Source of the DNA: Roseiflexus sp034432635
GTDB lineage: Bacteria; Chloroflexota; Chloroflexia; Chloroflexales; Roseiflexaceae
DNA length: 64,000 bases
NCBI GenBank assembly: GCA_034432635.1
Contig: DAOUBK010000016.1
Location: forward strand, 16,989-80,988
Direction: 5' to 3'
Shown here: in pieces, positions 1 through 8,902 of the stretch
Layout of the letters: each line of letters begins with the position of its first letter
Numbering within the stretch: the first letter of the stretch is position 1
Program-made: the position numbers and the translations under genes
The notes under the pieces: generated by a model
The model's input: the letters and a program-made list of their open reading frames with translations, nothing else
The model's database searches: none
What the model was told of the DNA's origin: nothing

Positions 1-51
1 CGTCAGTCCTTCAATCGGGCGAGACTCAGAGTTGTCGTAGATGCGAGCCAT
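1..51 (-). CDS. N-terminal tip of an unidentified leftward gene (partial)
   Basis: Only the first 17 codons lie inside the window; the gene continues beyond the left edge. The peptide begins MARIYDNSESRPIEGL. A start like RIYDN is reminiscent of large helicase or phospholipase-D-like proteins, but 17 residues cannot support a family call. It is divergent from the mutase operon. The start ATG is the only one in frame here. Confidence 0.35.
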   Translation of the reverse strand, partial: MARIYDNSESRPIEGLT

Positions 52-392
52 GGCAGTAAACCTGTGAGAACAGTCCTGTTGAGAACCCTCTACCCATCTT
101 ATAAGAAAGTGTGGTAAACCTCCAGTATGGTTGCAGAGGCTGCGGATGAACATTACAGCCGAAGAACCTCCTGATACGGCAGTCCGACGGCAGGTATTCG
201 ATATGCCGAAGCAGAGGGAAGCAGTGGCCGGGCATCGGTTTTTACACCCGGACACTCTTCCAGCTCTGGAGATAACAAACATTCCCGGAAGATTGTCATA
301 CATTAAGCAGCCGGCGTAACCGGATGCGTCTTTTTACTGATATACTACAACTACCCTGATAGACAGCAATGATTGCCGGCGAGGAGACTGCC
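52..392. other. Intergenic region upstream of the mutase operon
   Basis: This divergent gap has no convincing gene. A TATACT box at 341-346 could be a -10 element for the mutase operon, but no good -35 box is seen at the right distance. A GAGGAG ribosome binding site lies just before the mutA start. Confidence 0.3.
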
Positions 393-2564
393 ATGAGCGA
401 TGAGGCGCAGACGACAGCGGCTGGCGATACGACGGTACACCCCCTGTTCGATATGTTCCCTCCTGCAACCTATGCGGAGTGGCGTGCTGCGGCGGAAAAA
501 ACGCTCAAAGGTGCGCCGTTCGAGAAACGGTTGATCACCAAGACGTATGAGAACATCCTGCTGCAACCGATCTACAATATCGAGGATATTGCGAGTCTGC
601 CGCATGTCAACTCGCTGCCAGGATGTGAGCCGTTTGTGCGAAGTACCCGGGCGCTCGGCTATGTGATCGCGCGTTGGGAGGTGTGTCAGGAACTGCCCTA
701 TCCTGTGCCGCGCGAGGTCAATGAAGCAGCGCGCAGCGATCTGTCGCACGGACTGACGTCGCTCAACCTGCCGCTCGATCAGGCGACCCTGCGCGGAATC
801 GATCCCGATGGTGCTCCGACGGCGCTGGTCGGGGCGGGTGGCGTTTCACTGGCAACGGTGGACGATGCAGCGACGCTGCTGGCGGGTGTGGCGCTGGATC
901 GAACGCCACTCCTGGTGGCAACCGGCGCGAATGCGGTACCGGTCGCTGCGCTGATCCTGGTGGCTGCCGAACGTTACGGTGTGGCGTTCGACCGGATCGG
1001 TGGGTGTATTGGCGCCGATCCGCTCGGTACACTGGCGGTGCAGGGTTCGTTGCCGCTCTCGCTGGAGCGCTGTTACGACCTGATGGCGCAATGGACTGCC
1101 TGGGCGCATACCCACGCGCCGCTCCTGCGCACGATTATGGTTGCGACACACGCCTGCCACAATGGTGGCGCTTCGGTTGTACAGGACCTGGCATGTGCCC
1201 TGGCAACCGGGGTGGCGTACATTCGTGCGATGCGGGCGCGTGGTCTGGATGTGCACGTCGTTGCACCACGGATGCAGTTCGCCTTCTCGATCGGGTCGCA
1301 GTTCTTTATGGAGATCGCACGGCTCCGTGCTGCGCGTATGTTGTGGGCGCGGGTGGTTTCCGCCTTCGGCGGCGACGAGCAGGCGCAAAAGATGCGCATC
1401 CACGGTCGCACGTCGGCGTGGACAAAGGCGCGCTTCGACGCCTATAATAACATGTTGCGTGCGACCGGCGAGGCAATGGCGGGTGTGATGGGCGGCATCG
1501 ATAGTTTGCACGTCAGTCACTTCGATGAGGCGCTCGGATTGCCCGATGAGTTCTCCCGTCGCATTGCGCGCAATGTGCAGATTATTCTCCAGGAAGAGTG
1601 CAACTTCATCCGCGTGATCGATCCGCCTGGCGGTTCCTGGGCGATTGAGACGCTGACCGATCAGGTGGCGCAGAAGGCGTGGGAACTGTTCCAGGAGATC
1701 GAACGCAGGGGCGGAATGGCTGATGCGCTGGTTGTCGGTTTTCCGCAATCGTTCGTGGCTGCGACACGTGCTGAGCGTTTCTCCGCAATTGCCCACCGCC
1801 GCGAGGTGATCGTCGGTGTGAATATGTATCCGAACCTGAAGGAAAAACCGCTGACGGTACGACAGGTGGATCACGCGGCAGTTCAGGCAGAACGCGCTGC
1901 TGAGGTGCAGCGCGTTCGTCTCGCAGTCGATCCACGGGCGCGTCAGGAAGCCCTGGATGCGCTCCGTCAGGCGCTTGCCGCTGCGCCGGATCGTCTGGTT
2001 GAACAGGCGCTTGCTGCCGCGCGCGCCGGTGCGACCCTCGGCGATCTGGCAACTACCCAGGCTTCTGATGATGCGGCTGCTCCAAACGTCGAACCGATCC
2101 CGTTCCACCGCGCCGCGGAGCAGTTCGAGGCGCTGCGGGCAACGGCAGATGCGTACATGGCGCGCACCGGCGCGCGCCCGAAGGTCTTCCTCGCCAGTAT
2201 GGGACCAGTAGCGCAGCATAAGGCGCGCGCCGATTTCTCGACCGGCTTCTTCGAGACAGGCGGGTTCGAGGTGATCGGCAACAGCGGTTTCGCCACTGTC
2301 GAGGAAGCTGCGCAGGCGGCGCTCGAATCAGGCGCAGGGATTGTGACGATCTGCTCCACCGACGAGACATATCCGGAGATTGTACCGGCATTGACTGGTC
2401 TGATCAAAGCGAGCCGTCCTGATGTGACCGTGGTGCTGGCAGGGTATCCGACCGATCAGATCGAGACCTATCGCGCTGCCGGGGTTGATGAGTTCATTCA
2501 TTTGCGTGCGAATTGTTACGAGACCCTGGTGCGGTTGCAACAGTTGAAAGGAGTTGCTGCGTGA
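393..2564 (+). CDS. mutA: Methylmalonyl-CoA mutase small (beta-type) subunit
   Basis: The 723-residue product matches the methylmalonyl-CoA mutase family along its length, with a TIM-barrel region in the N-terminal 500 residues and a C-terminal B12-domain-like fold from about residue 595. The cobalamin-ligating DxHxxG motif is absent: the corresponding stretch reads SMGPVAQHKARA. That is what is expected of the non-catalytic small subunit of heterodimeric mutases. It should pair with the next gene product to interconvert methylmalonyl-CoA and succinyl-CoA in the cytoplasm. An in-frame ATG lies 24 bases upstream, but the GAGGAG site fits the start given here. The next gene overlaps its stop by 4 bases (GTGA). 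Confidence 0.9.
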   Translation: MSDEAQTTAAGDTTVHPLFDMFPPATYAEWRAAAEKTLKGAPFEKRLITKTYENILLQPIYNIEDIASLPHVNSLPGCEPFVRSTRALGYVIARWEVCQELPYPVPREVNEAARSDLSHGLTSLNLPLDQATLRGIDPDGAPTALVGAGGVSLATVDDAATLLAGVALDRTPLLVATGANAVPVAALILVAAERYGVAFDRIGGCIGADPLGTLAVQGSLPLSLERCYDLMAQWTAWAHTHAPLLRTIMVATHACHNGGASVVQDLACALATGVAYIRAMRARGLDVHVVAPRMQFAFSIGSQFFMEIARLRAARMLWARVVSAFGGDEQAQKMRIHGRTSAWTKARFDAYNNMLRATGEAMAGVMGGIDSLHVSHFDEALGLPDEFSRRIARNVQIILQEECNFIRVIDPPGGSWAIETLTDQVAQKAWELFQEIERRGGMADALVVGFPQSFVAATRAERFSAIAHRREVIVGVNMYPNLKEKPLTVRQVDHAAVQAERAAEVQRVRLAVDPRARQEALDALRQALAAAPDRLVEQALAAARAGATLGDLATTQASDDAAAPNVEPIPFHRAAEQFEALRATADAYMARTGARPKVFLASMGPVAQHKARADFSTGFFETGGFEVIGNSGFATVEEAAQAALESGAGIVTICSTDETYPEIVPALTGLIKASRPDVTVVLAGYPTDQIETYRAAGVDEFIHLRANCYETLVRLQQLKGVAA

Positions 2565-4783
2565 AAACCCCGGATTTTACGACGCTTCCCTATCGTGACG
2601 GCGCTGCTGCACCGGATCGCGCGCAGTGGCGCGAACGCGCCGAACGCGAGGCGGGTCAACCGCTCGATACGCTCGTCTGGCGCACCATGGAACAACTCGA
2701 TATTCGTCCGCTCTACACAGCGGAGGATACTGCCGGTCTCGAGCATCTGCACTTTACCGCCGGCATCCCTCCTTACCTGCGCGGTCCGTACCCGACCATG
2801 TATGTGACCCAACCCTGGACAATCCGCCAGTACGCCGGGTTCTCGACGGCGGAAGCCAGCAATGCGTTCTACCGGCGCAACCTGGCGGCAGGGCAGAAGG
2901 GGTTGTCGGTTGCGTTCGATCTGGCGACCCACCGCGGTTACGACTCCGACCATCCGCGTGTTGTTGGCGATGTGGGCAAGGCCGGTGTGGCGATCGATTC
3001 GGTGCTCGACATGAAAATCCTGTTCGATGGCATCCCGCTTGATCAGATGTCGGTTTCGATGACGATGAACGGCGCCGTCATTCCGGTGATGGCCTTCTAC
3101 ATCGTCGCCGCCGAAGAACAGGGGGTGCGCCAGGATCAGTTGACCGGTACAATCCAGAATGACATTCTCAAAGAGTACATGGTGCGCAACACGTACATTT
3201 ACCCGCCTGAACCGTCGATGCGCATCATTGCCGATATTTTCGCCTACACGGCGAAGCACATGCCCAAATTCAACAGTATCAGTATTTCTGGCTACCACAT
3301 GCAGGAAGCCGGTGCGACTGCCGATCTCGAACTGGCATACACCCTGGCGGACGGTTTGGAGTATGTGCGCGCCGGTCTGAAGGCAGGTCTTTCCATCGAC
3401 TCGTTCGCACCGCGGATTTCGTTCTTCTGGGCGATCGGCATGAACTATTTCGTGGAGATCGCCAAAATGCGTGCCGTGCGAATGCTGTGGGCAAAAATCA
3501 TCAGGCAGTTCGATCCCAACGATCCGAGGTCGATGGCGTTGCGCACGCACTGCCAGACCTCGGGTTGGAGCCTGACCGAACAGGATCCGTTCAACAATGT
3601 GGCGCGCACGTGTATCGAGGCAATGGCTGCCGCACTGGGGCATACCCAGTCGTTGCACACCAACTCGCTCGATGAGGCAATTGCGCTGCCGACCGACTTC
3701 TCGGCGCGCATTGCGCGCAATACGCAACTGTATCTGCAAGAAGAAACCGGTATCTGCAAGATCATCGATCCGTGGGGCGGGTCGTACTATCTGGAGTATC
3801 TGACCGATGCGCTGGCGCGGCGTGCCTGGATGCACATCCAGGAAGTCGAAGAGTTGGGCGGTATGGCGAAGGCTATCGAAGCCGGGGTGCCAAAACTCCG
3901 CATCGAGGAAGCCGCAGCGCGTCGTCAGGCGCATATCGATTCCGGGCGCGAGACGATTGTCGGGGTCAACAAGTATCGTCTGCCCTACGAAGCGCCAATA
4001 GAAATTCTGGAGGTTGACAACACCGCCGTGCGCCAGGCGCAGATCGAGCGGTTGAAGAAACTGCGCGCCGAGCGCGACGAGGCGCGTACTCAGGCGGCGC
4101 TCGATGCGCTGACGCGCGTGGCAGCCACCGGCGAGGGTAATCTGCTGGAGGCAGCGGTAGAGGCGGGGCGGGCGCGCGCAACGCTGGGAGAGATTTCGAT
4201 GGCAATGGAAAAGGTGTTTGGACGCTACAAGGCGACTATCCGCTCGGTTTCAGGCGTCTACAGCAGCGAATTCAGCGATGTGGAGCAAATCCATCACGTG
4301 CGCGCGCTGGCAGACGCTTTCGCCGCTCAGGAAGGACGTCGTCCGCGCATTCTGGTCGCCAAGATCGGTCAGGATGGGCATGATCGAGGTGCAAAAGTGG
4401 TGGCGACCGCTTTCGCCGACCTGGGATTCGACGTGGACATCGGGTCGCTGTTTCAGACGCCGGAAGAGGTGGCGCGTCAGGCGGTCGAGAACGATGTGCA
4501 CGTGGTTGGCGTCAGTTCGCTGGCTGCCGGGCATAAGACGTTGCTGCCGCAACTGGTCGAGGAACTGCGCAAACTCGGACGTGACGATATCATGGTGGTG
4601 ATCGGCGGCGTCATTCCGGCGCAGGACTATGATTTTCTGCGTGCGCATGGCGCGGCGATGATTTTCGGTCCCGGCACCATCATCCCGGTCGCTGCCGAGA
4701 AACTCCTTCTCGAATTGCAACGCCGGTTACATGGTGATGGGGTGGAGACCGGTTCAACGATGCAGACGCGAGACGCAGCATGA
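2561..4783 (+). CDS. mutB: Methylmalonyl-CoA mutase large, cobalamin-binding subunit
   Basis: This is the catalytic subunit of the adenosylcobalamin-dependent mutase. The 740-residue product has the substrate-binding segment with YPTMY and RQYAGFSTA near its N terminus, and a C-terminal B12 domain with the intact motif DGHDRG (His about residue 607). The GTG start is chosen because it overlaps the mutA stop and follows an AAAGGAG site; an in-frame ATG further upstream lies inside mutA without a comparable site. In Chloroflexota phototrophs the enzyme serves the 3-hydroxypropionate bicycle and propionate metabolism; that role is inferred from the family. Its cofactor could come from the cobalamin locus in this window. 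Confidence 0.95.
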   Translation: MKTPDFTTLPYRDGAAAPDRAQWRERAEREAGQPLDTLVWRTMEQLDIRPLYTAEDTAGLEHLHFTAGIPPYLRGPYPTMYVTQPWTIRQYAGFSTAEASNAFYRRNLAAGQKGLSVAFDLATHRGYDSDHPRVVGDVGKAGVAIDSVLDMKILFDGIPLDQMSVSMTMNGAVIPVMAFYIVAAEEQGVRQDQLTGTIQNDILKEYMVRNTYIYPPEPSMRIIADIFAYTAKHMPKFNSISISGYHMQEAGATADLELAYTLADGLEYVRAGLKAGLSIDSFAPRISFFWAIGMNYFVEIAKMRAVRMLWAKIIRQFDPNDPRSMALRTHCQTSGWSLTEQDPFNNVARTCIEAMAAALGHTQSLHTNSLDEAIALPTDFSARIARNTQLYLQEETGICKIIDPWGGSYYLEYLTDALARRAWMHIQEVEELGGMAKAIEAGVPKLRIEEAAARRQAHIDSGRETIVGVNKYRLPYEAPIEILEVDNTAVRQAQIERLKKLRAERDEARTQAALDALTRVAATGEGNLLEAAVEAGRARATLGEISMAMEKVFGRYKATIRSVSGVYSSEFSDVEQIHHVRALADAFAAQEGRRPRILVAKIGQDGHDRGAKVVATAFADLGFDVDIGSLFQTPEEVARQAVENDVHVVGVSSLAAGHKTLLPQLVEELRKLGRDDIMVVIGGVIPAQDYDFLRAHGAAMIFGPGTIIPVAAEKLLLELQRRLHGDGVETGSTMQTRDAA

Positions 4784-5913
4784 GCAACGGTCAGCAGTCT
4801 TCGTCGGAAGAGATGCCGTTTGCGCTTTCGGTGCTGGAAGGTGTCACCGGCGGTCACGACGGGTTGCCAGGGCAACGTGTCGGCGCTCCGGCACCGCCGC
4901 CGCCCCGCCGTCGCCTGCTGACGGTCGAGGAATATGTTGCCGGCGTGCGCGGCGGCGACCGCTCGATCCTGGCGCGCGCAATTACGCTGATTGAGAGCAA
5001 TGCCCCGGCGCATATTGCACTGGCGCAGGAGGTGCTGCGCGAACTGCTCCCCTACACCGGCGGATCGTTGCGAGTGGGTATCACCGGTGTGCCTGGCGTC
5101 GGCAAGAGCACCTTCATCGAGGCGCTCGGCACAATGCTCTGTGACCGCGGGCATCGCGTGGCGGTGCTGGCGGTCGATCCATCGAGCAGCATCTCGCGGG
5201 GCAGCATTCTTGGCGACAAAACGCGCATGGAGCGGCTGGCGCGCCATCCGAACGCCTACATCCGTCCCTCGCCAACGGGTGGCAGCCTGGGAGGGGTGGC
5301 GCGCAAGAGTCGGGAAACGCTGCTCGTCTGCGAGGCTGCCGGCTTCGACATCATCCTGGTCGAGACCGTCGGCGTCGGTCAGAGTGAAGTTGCGGTGCGC
5401 GGGATGGTCGATTTCTTTCTGCTCCTCATGCTGGCAGGCGCCGGCGATGAGTTGCAGGGGATCAAGAAGGGGATCATCGAACTGGCGGATGCTCTGCTGA
5501 TCACTAAGGCAGACGGTGACAATCGCACGCGCGCGCTGGCAGCGCAGGCGGAATATACCCACGCGCTGCGTTACCTGACGCCTGCCACGGAAGGGTGGCG
5601 TCCGCGCGCCTATATCTGCTCGGCCCAGACTGGCGAAGGGATCGCAGAGATCTGGGGTGAGATCGAGCGTTTCCGTGATCAGACGACTGCATCGGGAGTG
5701 TTTGCCGCGCGACGACGCGAGCAGGCGCGTGACTGGGTGTACACCATGATCGAGGATCATCTGCGCAGCCGGTTCTTCAACCATCCGGTTGTGCAACAGC
5801 GTTTGCCTGCTATCGAGCAGGAAGTGGTCGAAGGAACGCTGCCGGTGACAACCGCAGTGCAGAGTCTGATCCAGGCGTTCGAGAGCGCGTTGCAGAGGGA
5901 GGAAAAAGGGTGA
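4780..5913 (+). CDS. meaB: MeaB/ArgK-family G3E GTPase, mutase chaperone
   Basis: MeaB-type GTPases protect methylmalonyl-CoA mutase and gate adenosylcobalamin delivery and removal. The 377-residue product has a Walker A loop GVPGVGKSTF near residue 105, the downstream VDPSSSISRGSILGDKTRM segment typical of the family, and VETVGVGQSE as the switch region. The ATG overlaps the mutB stop as ATGA, so it is probably translationally coupled. The first 50 residues are a proline-rich extension before the conserved helical part. Family members were once annotated as ArgK kinases; the mutase context settles the role here. Confidence 0.93.
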   Translation: MSNGQQSSSEEMPFALSVLEGVTGGHDGLPGQRVGAPAPPPPRRRLLTVEEYVAGVRGGDRSILARAITLIESNAPAHIALAQEVLRELLPYTGGSLRVGITGVPGVGKSTFIEALGTMLCDRGHRVAVLAVDPSSSISRGSILGDKTRMERLARHPNAYIRPSPTGGSLGGVARKSRETLLVCEAAGFDIILVETVGVGQSEVAVRGMVDFFLLLMLAGAGDELQGIKKGIIELADALLITKADGDNRTRALAAQAEYTHALRYLTPATEGWRPRAYICSAQTGEGIAEIWGEIERFRDQTTASGVFAARRREQARDWVYTMIEDHLRSRFFNHPVVQQRLPAIEQEVVEGTLPVTTAVQSLIQAFESALQREEKG

Positions 5914-6024
5914 AAATAGTTCTAAGATTACGCTGTGGAGGGGCTGTATACTCCGCGTTTCAATCTTATGAAACCGCACATCGGGCATGATCGGGCAAAT
6001 ATATGAAGAAAACATGAGAATATC

Positions 6025-6297
6025 ATGAAAACTATCACCTTGCAGGTTCCCGATGAAGTATACGAAGCATGTTTGTATATGGTGCAGAAGTATGGACGTA
6101 GCGCTGAAGAGTGGGTTATGGAATTTTTACTCAAGCATACAACTATTTCATTACAAAGAACAAATGAAGAGCAACGAAAAGCGGCAAGGGAGCGTCTGCG
6201 TCCGCATGCAGTCGCCCAGAGCCTGGGACATCCTACAGGTGTCGATAACGAAAGCATTGATGCTGATTTGGCAAACGAGTACGAACGTCATTCCTGA
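6025..6297 (+). CDS. Small antitoxin-like protein paired with a PIN toxin
   Basis: This 90-residue protein starts MKTITLQVPDEVYEACLYM, which resembles the ribbon-helix-helix or coiled-coil N terminus of VapB-like antitoxins. It ends 11 bases before a PIN-domain gene, and that order and spacing are typical of toxin-antitoxin modules. The C-terminal part is charged and probably flexible, as expected for the toxin-binding tail. It has lower GC than its neighbours, suggesting acquisition. I infer antitoxin function from position and shape; no specific family can be named. Confidence 0.6.
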   Translation: MKTITLQVPDEVYEACLYMVQKYGRSAEEWVMEFLLKHTTISLQRTNEEQRKAARERLRPHAVAQSLGHPTGVDNESIDADLANEYERHS

Positions 6298-6308
6298 GAG
6301 CATCTGCA

Positions 6309-6704
6309 ATGCTTCTGGATACTTCAGGGTTGTTTTGTTATCATCATCGTGATGAACTCCAGCATAGCGACGCTGTTGCGTTTTTTCATGCGGCGCCTTA
6401 CCTCCTAACCCATAGCTACGTGCTGGCGGAGTTCATTGCTCTCTGTCAGGCACGCGGATTGAACTGTGCAGCAGATCTGACGTTCGTTGTGGATCTGATC
6501 GGAAATGAAGGTGTGGAGGTCGTTTGGGTCGATGAACTTTTGAATCAGGCGGCCCTTTCTTTCTTGAAATCGCGTCTGGACAAAACGTAATCCTTGTGCG
6601 ACGCTGTCAGTCTTGTACTGATGCGCACTCGTGGCATCAACGAAGCGTTGACCACTGACCACCACTTTGAGCAAGAGGGTTTCCTTCAGCTACTCAAAAC
6701 GTAG
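6309..6704 (+). pseudogene. PIN-domain (VapC-like) toxin gene with an in-frame stop
   Basis: The frame encodes a PIN-domain ribonuclease: LLDTSGLFCYHH gives the first catalytic Asp, and LAEF a conserved Glu. A TAA at codon 94 (6588-6590) ends the open frame. Reading through it in the same frame restores SLCDAVSLVLMR and ALTTDHHFEQ, which carry the last conserved acidic residues, up to a TAG 131 codons from the start. A full-length PIN toxin of about 131 residues is normal. A single base change in a Tyr codon (canonical DKTYSLCDAVS) would explain the stop. The truncated 93-residue product lacks two catalytic acids and is probably inactive. Confidence 0.75.
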
Positions 6705-7076
6705 CCGAGGATTGTACGATCAGGAGAGCGCGCATCACCTATCTGCGGTTTCACCGGAGTATGGTAGCACGCCAGGAGAGAAAGGCGTGTGATGATCGCC
6801 GTTGATGAAACGCCACATCCCGTCAGTGCCGCGCGAGCGGTTCGAGCAGTGGGACACAGGCTCGCGCGCCTGAGCAATGGAGAGCCCGCCTTGCTCCCCT
6901 CATCGTCCTAGACGATAAAAGATGTCGTTACCCATCTGAGGGTACGGCAGCAACGCACGATTGCCCGCACGAAAGCCGCGCTTGCCGATCGTGAATCGGG
7001 TACAGTTGACAGCCGGTGCAGTCTGGCGTATGCTAAACGAGAGTTATGGTGTACCCAAACATGGCTGGAGGCGCGT
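6705..7076. other. Intergenic region before the DtxR-type regulator
   Basis: There is no convincing coding potential on either strand. The right end carries a promoter for the regulator gene; the rest shows nothing I can name. Confidence 0.4.
7006..7034 (+). promoter_or_regulatory. Sigma-70-like promoter of the DtxR-type regulator
   Basis: A perfect TTGACA -35 box is followed after 17 bases by TATGCT. The start codon lies about 43 bases past the -10 box, with GGAGG before it. Confidence 0.55.
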
Positions 7077-7814
7077 GTGAGTGAAAGCGTCGAAATGTAT
7101 CTGGTGATGACCGCGCTCCTGCGAACCGCTCCCGATCAACCGGTGCCGCTCTCATTGCTGGCGAACAAACTCGGCGTCTCACAGGTCTCGACGAATGAAA
7201 TGTGCCACCGGTTGGAGGAGCGGGGGTTGTTGACGTACCAGCCCTACAGAGGCGTGACGCTCACGCCAGATGGCGAGGAATGGGCGCAACGTATTCTCTC
7301 ACGCCGCCGTTTGTGGGTCTTCTTTCTGGTCGAGAATCTGGGCATCGACCCGGAGGAAGCCGATACGCTGGCATGTCAGCTCGAACATATCACCTCAGAT
7401 CGTCTGGTTGCGGCGCTCAGAGCCTTTCTGGAGCGCGCCCCCGACGCGCGTGCGACGCTCGAACCGGCGTCCTCTTCCACGACGCTGCGACCGCTCACAG
7501 CGTGCACTGCAGGGACACGCGGCGTCATTACGGCTATTGACGTTGAGCCAGCAGCCGCGACATTCCTGGCACGGCAGGGGATCGCGCCAGGCGCCGACGC
7601 CGAGGTGCTGGCGGTTGGCGCCGATCACGTAGTGTTGATCCAGACCGGGACGCAACAGGTTGCGCTGGCGCCGTCGCTTGCCAGTCGTATTACGCTCGAA
7701 GACAACGCAGCGCTGCATGCTGCGCGCCATGCCGCCTGGCAACGCTGCAGCGCCTTCTGGTCGTGCGTGCGTGGCGAACCGCGCGTGTGCCCGGCGGAGA
7801 CGGCGGGGATGTAG
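7077..7814 (+). CDS. DtxR/MntR-family metal-dependent transcriptional regulator with FeoA-like tail
   Basis: The 245-residue protein has an N-terminal winged helix (about residues 8-62), then the dimerisation and metal-binding region with ACQLEH, which matches the C/E/H ligand pattern of DtxR proteins. The segment from about residue 150 resembles the SH3-like FeoA domain found at the C terminus of this family. It most likely represses iron-uptake genes when Fe(II) or Mn(II) is bound. The divergence-free arrangement, just upstream of feoA-feoA-feoB-feoC, and a DtxR-like palindrome at the feo promoter support that. It starts with GTG behind a GGAGG site. Whether iron or manganese is the effector cannot be read from the sequence. 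Confidence 0.82.
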   Translation: MSESVEMYLVMTALLRTAPDQPVPLSLLANKLGVSQVSTNEMCHRLEERGLLTYQPYRGVTLTPDGEEWAQRILSRRRLWVFFLVENLGIDPEEADTLACQLEHITSDRLVAALRAFLERAPDARATLEPASSSTTLRPLTACTAGTRGVITAIDVEPAAATFLARQGIAPGADAEVLAVGADHVVLIQTGTQQVALAPSLASRITLEDNAALHAARHAAWQRCSAFWSCVRGEPRVCPAETAGM

Positions 7815-7999
7815 CCCGCTTTGGGGTTGTATCGACTGGTAGCGACGTCTGGCGTACCCGCGTACCATCATTTCCCCTCATATCGACTCTTGCTCAAAGA
7901 TGGGCATCGTTCAGGGGTCATTCTCGTGCTGCGTGCTCCCAGGCGCACCACTGGCGCGCCGCTGGCGGGTCGTCGCATGGTGGGAGGCCCTCACCCCAG

Positions 8000-8020
8000 C
8001 CTGCCCCCGCTGGGGGCGGG
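8000..8020. repeat. GC-rich hairpin (C5/G5) in an intergenic low-complexity stretch
   Basis: Nine-base arms CCTGCCCCC and GGGGGCGGG face each other across a 3-base loop with one G-U pair. There is no T-run, so it is not a classic terminator. It looks like one of the dispersed G/C-run intergenic repeats common in such genomes. Confidence 0.4.
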
Positions 8021-8310
8021 AGTCCTCTGGGCAGCGTGGGGGCGGCAGCCGGAGACGCGCGCTCACAGGGGGCATACCCGGCTGCTGTGCACAGCGGTGC
8101 GTCTCTCAGGTGCGATGCCAGGGTGATGATGCGATCGCGGGTCATGACTTCTACAACTCCGGATTTGATATCATCCGGTGCAGGTCTGTATACGCCTCGC
8201 TCTAACAGATGCCGGCGCATCTGCAAGGGTCACAATCCCCTGTCACTCGCCGCACAACTCCGCCGCGACCAGCGTCATTTTTTCTCTACTTCCGGTTGTC
8301 CGTCCGCCAC

Positions 8311-8340
8311 TTGTGATGGTGAGAATGAGTCTGGTATAAC
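8311..8340 (+). promoter_or_regulatory. Predicted feo operon promoter
   Basis: TTGTGA at 8311-8316 is followed after 18 bases by TATAAC at 8335-8340; the -10 is of the extended type (TGGTATAAC). The first feoA start lies about 75 bases downstream. Confidence 0.45.
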
Positions 8341-8344
8341 CTGT

Positions 8345-8362
8345 GTTAGGGTCTACCATAAC
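8345..8362. promoter_or_regulatory. Putative DtxR-type operator at the feo promoter
   Basis: The 18-base site GTTAGGGTCTACCATAAC is an imperfect palindrome. Its half-sites resemble the TTAGG/CCTAA arms of DtxR/IdeR boxes. It sits just downstream of the -10 box, where a bound repressor would block transcription. Binding by the regulator encoded at 7077-7814 is an inference. Confidence 0.45.
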
Positions 8363-8415
8363 TTTTCCATCGATTTCGAGAGGAATACCAGAACATTTTC
8401 TGAAGGAAGGCGACT

Positions 8416-8670
8416 ATGCCTGAAGGAACGATGACAACCCTCGATCGACTCGCACGTGGTCGCAGCGGCGTGATAGTACGTATTGGCGGGGACCGCGCGC
8501 TACGGCGACGGTTGCTCGATATGGGGCTGGTGCAGGGTGAAACGGTGACTCTGGCAGCGGTTGCACCGCTGGGTGATCCGATCGAACTGTCGGTCAAAGG
8601 GTATCATCTGTCGCTGCGCAAAAGCGAAGCCCGTCTGATAGAAGTAGAGCCGATCAATGCAGTCTCGTGA
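8416..8670 (+). CDS. feoA: FeoA-family ferrous iron transport protein (first copy)
   Basis: This 84-residue SH3-like protein has the FeoA core: a short loop GRSGVIVRIGGD, then RRRLLDMGLVQGETV and LSVKGYHLSLRKSEA. FeoA proteins are small cytoplasmic partners of FeoB that modulate its transport. A strong GAAGGAAGG site precedes the ATG. It overlaps the second feoA by 14 bases. Confidence 0.88.
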   Translation: MPEGTMTTLDRLARGRSGVIVRIGGDRALRRRLLDMGLVQGETVTLAAVAPLGDPIELSVKGYHLSLRKSEARLIEVEPINAVS

Positions 8671-8902
8671 TCGCCATCTTCCGCTAGTGTTCGTCGGTCA
8701 GGGTGTGCGCGCGCGGCTGGTCAGCATCGGCGGCAATCCGCGAATCGCGCATCGTCTGGCGGAGCTTGGCTTTGTCCCCGGTGTCGAATTGTCGGTTGTC
8801 GCCGACAACGGCGAGGCATTGGTGATCGCTGTCGGTGATGCGCGGCTGGCGCTCGGGCATGCGCTCGCTCAGGCGTTAATCGTGGCAGTGGAGGATGTAT
8901 GA
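8657..8902 (+). CDS. feoA: FeoA-family ferrous iron transport protein (second copy)
   Basis: This 81-residue protein is a diverged FeoA homologue: GVRARLVSIGG, HRLAELGFVPGVELSV and an LGHALAQALIV tail. It overlaps both neighbours, starting inside the first feoA and ending in an ATGA overlap with the G-protein part of FeoB, so the three should be co-translated. Two tandem FeoA proteins may interact with different parts of the split FeoB; that is speculation. Confidence 0.82.
   Translation: MQSRDRHLPLVFVGQGVRARLVSIGGNPRIAHRLAELGFVPGVELSVVADNGEALVIAVGDARLALGHALAQALIVAVEDV

Larger units (their letters stand above)
7815..8415. other. Intergenic region between the regulator and the feo operon
   Basis: About 600 bases without a supported gene. 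It holds a GC-rich hairpin repeat in the middle, and the feo promoter with an operator-like palindrome near the right end. Confidence 0.4.

Noticed and set aside
846..2219. 457-codon minus-strand frame inside mutA
   Set aside because: It is antisense to a clear mutase gene, its translation is rich in Arg/His with no domain, and long antisense frames are expected at this GC content.
2516..3934. 472-codon minus-strand frame inside mutB
   Set aside because: Antisense shadow of a conserved gene, with no recognisable motifs.
4627..6015. 462-codon minus-strand frame across mutB and meaB
   Set aside because: Antisense to two strongly conserved genes and lacking any family feature.
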